Source: Pseudomonas syringae CC1557 (GTDB lineage: Bacteria; Pseudomonadota; Gammaproteobacteria; Pseudomonadales; Pseudomonadaceae). From it: a stretch of 64,000 bases of DNA. The notes beneath the pieces are model-generated. The model was not told where the DNA came from. It saw nothing but the letters and a program-made list of their open reading frames with translations, and ran no database searches. The position numbers and the translations under genes are program-made. The stretch lies in contig NZ_CP007014.1 of assembly GCF_000452705.1 (NCBI RefSeq), forward strand, positions 2,356,001 through 2,420,000. The letters run 5' to 3'. Shown piece after piece: positions 38,801 through 47,800 of this stretch. Numbering within the stretch: the stretch's first letter is position 1; every line of letters starts with the position of its first letter.

Positions 38801-41800
38801 CAGGTCGAGAGCGTTCTCAACGGCAGCGGCCGTATCGCCAGCCAGGCTGATCTGATCGCCAACATCGACGGCCTTACCCAGCAAGGCGGTGAGCTGGTAG
38901 CACAGGGCAACCTGACGCTGACCGGCAAAACCCTCGATAACCAGTCGGGTGGCCTGGTGGGCTCGACAAAAGCGCTAAAAATTGACGTTGCCGACATCGA
39001 TAACAAGGCCGGTGAACTCTCCAGCCAGATCGGCCTGGACATCATCGCGCAGACGCTCGATAACAGTAATGGCGGCAAAGTCCTCGCGGGCACGGCGTTG
39101 GGGCTGACCGTGGCGCGCGTTATCAACCTGAACAAGGGGCTGTTGTTCGGCAATAGCCTGCGTCTCGACGGCACACGTCTGGATAACGCAGGCGGTACGC
39201 TGGCCAGCCAGCAGGACCTGAACATCAGTCTGTCTGGCGCGCTGGACAACACCAGCGGCCTGCTCAGCAGTGAATCTGCGCTCACCGTCAGCGCGGCTTC
39301 TCTGCAAAACGCATCGGGCAGCCTGTCGAGTGCCGATGCCTTGAGCGTCACCACCACCGAGGCGTTGCGCAACCAGGCGGGCTCTATTACCACCGATGCA
39401 GCGCTCACGCTGACCAGTGCAAGCCTGGACAACAGTCAGGCGGGCAAGCTGTCCGGCAAGGGCGCCACCCAAGTCACCACCGGCACCTTCGATAACAGCC
39501 AGGGCGGTCGGCTGACCAGTAGCGACACCCTGCGATTGACAGCAGGCAAGGTCATCAACCAGAACGCCGGACGGATTGCCAGCGCGCTGGCTTTGACCGC
39601 CAGCGTCACCAGTCTCGATCAACAGGCTGGCGAGCTGTTCAGCAACACCTCGCTGAGCCTCGACCTGAACAACGGCCAGTTGAACAATCAGGGCGGCCTG
39701 ATCAACGCCAGCGGCATGTTGCTGCTGAAGAACCTCAACGGCGTCTCGAACCAGAGCGGTGAAATCTCCAGCGCACAAGCGTTCACGCTGAACGCAGACA
39801 GCCTGGATAACAGCGGCGGCAAACTCCTCAGTACTCAGGCCTTGACGCTCGTCGTCAACAAGGCGCTGAGCAACATCAAGGGTACGATTTCCGCTGCTGC
39901 GCTGAACGCCAGGAGCGACAGCCTGGACAACACCGAAGGCATGATCAGCAGTCGTGCAGGTCTCGACGTGGCGGTGAATACCGCCCTGACCAACGTCAGC
40001 GGCACGCTGATCGGCGACGGCGACATGAAACTGAGCGCCGCGACCGTGAACAACCGCCTTGGTCAGTTGGCCAGCAAACAGAACCTCAACGCGCAGATCG
40101 GCAGCCTGCAGCAGCAGCGCGGGCAAATGCTCGCCCAAGGCTCGTTGAGCCTGACCGGCGACACGCTGGACAACCGCCAGAAAGGCTTCATCGGTGCCAC
40201 TAAAGCCCTTGATATCCGTGTCACCAACGTCGATAACCGGGGCGGTGAACTGTCCAGCCAGGACACGATCACCCTGACGGGTCAGCAACTGAACAACAGC
40301 GATAACGGTCAGGTGCTGGCGCAAAACGCCCTGACTCTGAACGTGGCGCAGATCACCAACCGTGCAAACGGTCTGCTCTCCACTCAAGCGGGCCTGACTC
40401 TGGTCGGCAGCTCGCTGGACAACACCGGTGGCGCGCTGAGCGCACTCAAAGCCATGGGCATCAACCTGTCTGCGGCGCTCGACAACAGCCAGGGGCTGAT
40501 CAGCAGTGAAGACGCCTTGACGTTGAAGGCCAGCAGCCTGACCAATACCGCAGGCAGCGTGTCCAGTGCTGGAACCTTGATCCTCGACAGCGCCGGTGCG
40601 ATCAGCAACCAGGGCGGCAAACTGGTGACCGATGGCGCGCTGGACCTGAAAAGCGCCAGCCTCGATAACCGCCAGCAGGGCAATATCAGCGGCAAAGGCC
40701 TGCTGACCCTCAAGACCGGCAACTTCGACAACAGCCAGAATGGCCGGGTCAGCAGTAGCAACAGGCTGGAACTGACCAGCGCGCAACTGACCAACCGTGA
40801 CGGTGGCAGCATCGGCAGCAGCCAGGCGCTGATGGCCAGCGTCAGCCGACTGGATCAGCAGGGCGGCAGGTTGTTCAGTAACACATCGTTGACCCTGGAC
40901 CTGAACAACGGCCAGTTAAACAACCAAAACGGTCTGATCAACGCACCGGGCGCATTGCTGCTGAACAACGTCAATGACGTCCTGAACCAGAACGGCGAAA
41001 TCTCCAGCGCACAGGCGTTTACCCTAAATGCTCAGCAACTCGATAACACTGGCGGCAAACTGCTCAGCAACCAGCTGCTGACCCTGCGCATTGCTCGTGC
41101 GCTGACTAACGTGAAGGGCATGATCGCCGCAGCCGGGGTCGATACCACTGCCAATACCCTCGATAACACCGGCGGTACGCTGACTAGCCGTAACAACCTG
41201 GACCTGACGGTCACCGGCCTGCTGACCAACCGCGACAAAGGGCTGATCAATGCTGCCCAGGCGCTCAAAGTGGGTGCGGCCAGTCTCGACAACCAGAGCG
41301 GCCAGGTGTTGGGCGGTACCAGCCTGACCCTCAACACTACATCGATCAACAACACCGCAAAGGGCCTGATCAACAGCACCGGCACCTTGAACCTGAGCGC
41401 TGGCAGCCTGGACTCCGGCAACGGCGGCGAAGTGTCGGCTGCACGCGACATGACCCTGGTCCTCAATGCCTTGTCGTTGAATGGCGGACGCCTGACGGGC
41501 GACGCCGGCTTGTCCATAGACATGGTGGGCAACGACCTCAATAACCTCGGCGGCTTGATCACCGCCGATGGGGCGCTGACCCTTAACCGTCTGCGCGACC
41601 TGAATAACCAGTCCGGTGAAGTGTCCAGTGCACAGAGCTTCACCCTCAGCGGCCGCACCCTCGATAACAGCAGCGGCAAGCTGATCAGCAGCAACGTACT
41701 GACCGTCAGCGCCACCAGCCTACTCAACCAGAACGGCCTGATTTCCGGCTGGCAGGGCCTGAACGTCTCCGGCAACCGACTCGACAACCGCAACAGCGGC

Positions 41801-44800
41801 ACATTGTCCAGCCGCAGTGGCAACCTCGTGGCAAACCTTAGCGGTGAACTGCTCAATGGCGGCAACGGCGCACTGGTCAGCCAGAACGTGCTGAACGTGA
41901 CTGCCAACAGCCTCGACAACAGCGGCGGCATTCTGTCCAGCGGCACCGGCCAGACCCTCACCGTGGCAGGCCTGCTGAACAACAGCCAGAACGGTTTGAT
42001 CGACAGCGGTGCGGGGCTGACCCTCAAAGCCAATGCCTTGAGCAACGCGGCCGGTAACCTGACGGCCCAGCAGGACTTCAGCTTTGAAGGCAGCAGCCTC
42101 GACAACAGCGCTGGCAACCTGAGCAGCAAGGGCGCAATGACCCTCGACCTGCTGGACAGCCTGACCAACACCAGTGGCAAGCTGGCGAGCGGCGGTACCT
42201 TGCTGTTGCGGCGCAGCACCGCGATCAACAACCAGGCCGGGCAACTGGTCAGCCAGAGCCTGATGACCCTCAACACGTCAGGTCAACTGGACAACCGCAA
42301 TCGCGGCACTGTCGCTGCCAACAACACACTGGCCGTCGTCGCGGGTGGCAGTGTGCTCAACGATGCCGATGGCTTGATCTACAGCCAGGGCGCCGACGCG
42401 CGCATACAGGCAGCAAGCCTGTCCAACGTGCGTGGCGCGCTACAGAGCGCAGGCGCCTTGCGCGTCGATGTCGCCGGCACCGTGGATAACCAGAACGGCC
42501 GGATCATCGCTCAGGGCGGTGACCTGAACCTCAGCGCCGCCAACCTCTACAATCAGGGCGGGGTGCTGTCCAGCCTGCAAGGTCTGTTCACCTCGAACGT
42601 GACCGGCGTGCTGAAAAACGGCTATGACGCCAACCGTCAGGGCGGTGTCATTCAGGCGCAGCGTCTCAACCTGACCGCGCTGGGCGGCTTCGACAACTAC
42701 GGCGGGCGAGTTTCCGCGCGCACTGGCGAAGCACTGATCAACACGTCCAGCTTCGACAACCGCAATGGCGGCCTGTACGCCAAAGGCCTGGTGCGCGTCA
42801 CCGGGGGCAACTTCGACAACAGTGGCGACAACGACGGCCAGATCGCAGGCGGCCAGGTCGAACTGCAACTGAGCGGCGCACTGAACAACCGCTTCGGCAT
42901 CATCGAAAGTGACAGCACCCTGGCCGTGACAGCCGCAAGCCTGGACAACCAGACCGGACAACTGCGCGCACTGGGCGGCGCAGGCGCTACGAACTTCCAG
43001 ATCGGCAACCTGTTCGACAACCGCAACGGCACACTGGAAAGCGCCAATAGCGACCTGATCCTCAACGCTGGGAGCTTCCTTAATGGTGGTGGGTCGCTGT
43101 TGCATACGGGTAATGGCACGTTTGACATCTCCACCGCCAACCTGACCAACGCAGGCGGCAGCATCGTGACCCGTGGCGGCCTGACCCTGACGGCTGACAA
43201 CTGGACCAACAGCAGCGTGATTCAGGCCGGGCGTTTGACGGTGAATGTCGGGACCTTGAATCAGACGGCGGGCGGGCAGTTGTTGGCGTCGAGTTCGTTC
43301 AGTGGGAGTGGTGGGAACTGGACGAATGATGGGTTGATTGCGAGTGATGGAGGGGTAGACATACGCATTGGTGGGACCTTTGCCGGTAGTGGTCGGGTCA
43401 GCAGTGTCGGTGCATTGAATCTGGCCGCTAGTCAGCTGACGCTAAATGGTAGCGGAAGTATTGCTGGTGGCTCGCGCGCTGAGATTAGTATTGCAGGGAG
43501 CGTTAATAACTACAGTCGTATTACATCCGCTGGTGATCTGGTGGTCAGTGCGGGTGCTATTAATAATTACGGCACGTTAGGCGGGGCTCAAAATCTTACA
43601 TTGAATACGCCCTCACTATTAAATAGTCAGGGGCTGATTTTTAGTGGTGGCGACTTGCAAGTTAATGCTGGCACTTTTACTAACCAGAAAGGTGATATGT
43701 ATGGCTTGCGTAATGTGACTTTTAAAGGTTATGGAGTCGATAGTGCAAGCAAGGTTTCAAATATTTCAGGTTCTATGGAAAGCGGAGACAGTTTCTCGAT
43801 AACCGCTTCTTCATTTGAAAATCGCACAGAAGGGTCGGGTGGAGATCAAGGGTTTGCGGTAGGTAGAACCTTGGTAAAAGGTCTGATTGCTGTACAGTGC
43901 CTAGACTGTCGAGGGGATCACTACTCAGTAAACTTTGTTGCCAAAGAGTTTTTTGAAGGTGGTCAGGATAACGACACCAGTGCCTCATCTTCTATAGTTT
44001 CAGGCAGAGACTTTGTCTTCAATGGTGGGGATTTTTCAAACAGAAAAAGTGTGATTAGCGCGGTTGGAAATATTGTTATAAATGCTAACAATGTGAGTAA
44101 TATTGGAGCTGTAAGTGGCAGCATTGAGCGAACGCGTACTTACCTTGCCAGCGGAGTAACTGATGGGACGATAGCCCGATCTATACCTAGCGTTGATGCA
44201 TACAATCGGCGTAACAATCCTGATTATCCCAACGTTTATTATATCGGTAAGGATGGAGATCTAAGGCTCGGTTTGATTGAGACTTATGAAGTCCAGAGCG
44301 GAAGTGATACTATCTTTACTTATAACGAATACATCGTTCGGGATTCTGTTACCAAAGCCGATGTTGAAAATACTATCATTCAGTATAATGGTGAAAAGCC
44401 TTTACCTGCCTCAAGCTACGACCCAAATAATTTGCTGGCGCTGCCAAGCGAGATAACAAGATTTTCATTGGTAAGTGACGTTGAAGTCGCCAAAGACGGC
44501 AGCGGTAACGGCGGACGTAGTGCAGTCATCCAGGCAGGCGGAAACGTCTCCATCACCGCCAAGCAGGACCTGCAAAACAGCGTCATTCACCAGGATTACG
44601 CAGGTGGCGCAGGCACCAGCAAAGTTCAGGACACGCGTACCTCCGGCACCGGTACCACTGTCATCAGGATCAATGCCCAGCTACCCCCCGACCTGGCCCA
44701 ACAACAAGTCAACCCGTTAAGCCTGCCAGGCTTCAGCCTGCCCACGGGCCAGAATGGCCTGTTCCGCCTCAGCGGCCAGACCGGTACCGCAGCCGCTGTC

Positions 44801-47800
44801 GCCCAACCCGTCGGCCTGCCACAAAGCTGGACCATGGGCGGCGCGGCCGTATCCGTCGCGCAGCGCGAACAAACCGTTTCCGACGCGCAGGCAAGCACCA
44901 TCCAGATCGGTTCGGTTGATCAGATATCCAGCGCCAGCCGCCAGCTTGGTCTGACAACACGACAAAGCGCCGGTGTTAGCGTCAACGCATCGGCGTTCGA
45001 CACCAGCGTGCCTGTTGCCTCATCTATAGGCGGTCTTGTAGTACCGGGTCACAACTCGGATTCCGCAGGCATGACCACTGTCGACAGCGTCACCGGCATT
45101 GTTACCGGCAATCAGGGCAGCGGCGCGCTGCTGCCTGTGCAGAACGCAGGTTCGACCTCGGGCTTGCCAGCCATCACATCGGTCTCCTCCGGTAATTCGG
45201 CAGGCCTGAACGCCGGGATGGTGCAGGGCACGCAGATCAGCCAGGCAGGCCAGGTTGTGACTGGCTCTCAAGGTAGCCTTGTCAGCGCAATCAATCAGGC
45301 CCCGGCAGGCGTCCGGTCGGGTGCCAATGCCGCCGTTACCAATACCCCCGGCAGTTTGGGTGGCCTATCGGCCCACAGCCCTCTGACAACCCCGATCAAT
45401 CCGGTCACAGGCGCTGCCCAGTCCGCCAGCGCGATTAAGCCGGGCGTCGCTGCGGCATCGCAAACCGTTACCCGAGTGCAGGGCTTGCCCAGCAGCTCAT
45501 TTGTTTCCAAGCCGCAAAAATACCTGATCGAAACCAACCCGGTCCTCACCGAGCTCAAGCAGTTCATGAGTTCAGATTACCTGCTCGCAGGCCTGGGCTA
45601 TGACCCCGAAGTCAGCGCCAAACGTCTGGGCGATGGGTTGTATGAACAACGTCTGGTTCAGCAGGCAGTGGTAGCCCGAACCGGCCAAGCTTTCATCGAT
45701 GGGCAGACCTCCAACGAGGCCCAGTTCAAGTACCTGATGAACAACGCCATCGCCAGCAAGGAGCAACTGAACCTGGCCGTCGGCGTCTCGCTGAGTTCAC
45801 AACAAGTCGCCGCACTGACTCACGACATCGTCTGGCTTGAAGAGCACGAAGTGAATGGCGAGAAAGTACTAGTGCCGGTGCTGTACCTGGCACAGGCCGA
45901 CAATCGTTTGGGCCCGACCGGCGCGCTGATCGCGGGTAACGACGTCTCTCTGATCGCCGGGCAAAACCTCGATAACGTCGGCACCTTGCATGCCAACAAC
46001 AACCTGTCGGCGGTGGCAGGCAACGACCTGATCAACACGGGCCTGATAGAAGCCGGCAACCGGCTGGATCTGCTCGCTGGTAACGACCTGATCAACAAGG
46101 CTGGCGGCATCATCAAAGGTCGTGACGTATCACTGACCGCGATCAACGGTGATGTGATCAACGAGCGCACCATTACCTCAATGGACAACAGCGCGCGCGG
46201 TCAGCGCCATAACGAGTTCGCCGACAGCGCTGCGCGCATCGAAGCCGCCAACGACATGAGCATCTCGGCCGGTCGCGACTTCATCAACAAGGGCAGCGAG
46301 CTGGAAAGCGGTCGTGACATGAGCATCCAGGCCGGACGCGACGTCACCATCGCCCCGACCGAAGTCACCAACAGCCTGTTTACCGACAGCAAACACAACA
46401 GCAGCGACATCACCCAACTGGGCTCGACCGCCAGCGCCGGACGCGACCTGACTGTTCAGGCCGGACGCGACATCTCCATCATCGCCAGCCAGATCGACGC
46501 CAAACGCGACATCGCCATGGCCGCGACTGAAAACCTCACCATCAGCTCTGCTGCGGACGAAGAGCACTCCCTGTCCAAAAGCAAGAAACTGACCCGTCAG
46601 GAAGACCACGTCAGCCAGATTTCCGCTGACCTTGATGCTGGCGGCAGTGTGGCGTTGCAGGCCGGGCAGAACCTCGCCGTGATCTCCAGCCGCATTACGG
46701 CCGGGAAAGAGGCGTATCTGGTTGCGGGTGATCAACTCGACATACTGGCTGCGCAGGACAGTGATTACTCGCTGTACGACAAAAAGAAGAAGGGGAGTTT
46801 TGGCGCGAAGAAAACCAAGCGTGACGAAATCACGGATGTGAGAAACATCGGCAGCGAAATCACCACGGGCGGTGATTTGTTGCTGGCGAGTGGCGGCGAT
46901 CAGAAGTATCAGGCCGCGAAGCTGGAGAGTGGCAAGGATCTGACGATTCAAAGTGGTGGTGCGGTGACGTTTGAGGGTGTCAAGGACCTGCACGATGAAA
47001 GCCATACCAAAAGCAATAACGACGCTTTTTGGACCTCCTCAAAGGGCAAAGGCAATACAGACGAGACTCTTCGTCAGACGCAGATGTCGGCTGAAGGAAG
47101 TATCGCAATCAAGGCTGTAGACGGGCTTGCAATTGACGTCAAGCAGATAGATCAGAAGACCGTCAGCCAATCTATCGATGCGATGGTGAAGGCTGATCCA
47201 CAACTTGCCTGGTTGAAACAGGCTGAGGCAAGAGGAGATGTGGATTGGCGACTCGTAAAGGAAGTTCATGAGTCATTCAAGTATCAGAACTCTGGATTAG
47301 GTCCCGCTTCGCAATTGATCATTGCGATTGCACTGGCAGCGGTTATGGGACCGATGATGGCCGGCATGAACTCGATGTTACAAGCGGGCGCCATCAGTGT
47401 CGCGACCAAGGCTACTGTCAGTACGGTTGACAACAGAGGCAACCTCGGAAAAGTCCTGAAAGACGTCACATCCAAGGACAGCATCAAAGGGTACACGGTG
47501 GCAATTGCTACAGCAGGTGTGGCCGACAGCCTCGGATACAAACCGACTGAACTGGGTTTTGATATGCCGAGCGCAAAAATAATTGCCCTGAAAATAACGG
47601 CCGACGCAGTAATCAAAACCGCTGTGTACGGCGGGAGCCTCGCAGACAACCTAGCAAGTTCGGCAGTGAGCACCGCGGCCGGCATAGGTGGCGCCAAAGG
47701 CGCAGGAGCAATTGGAAGTCTTGGGTTTACTGACGGAGACATTACAAAGATTCTCTTGCATGCAGGTTTGGGTGGTCTGTTAGCCGAAGCCATGGGCGGC

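Noticed and set aside
38975..42276. Long minus-strand frames (603 and 414 codons) inside cdiA
   Set aside because: They are antisense shadows of a high-G+C repeat gene; they repeat with the cdiA period and have low-complexity composition without domains.
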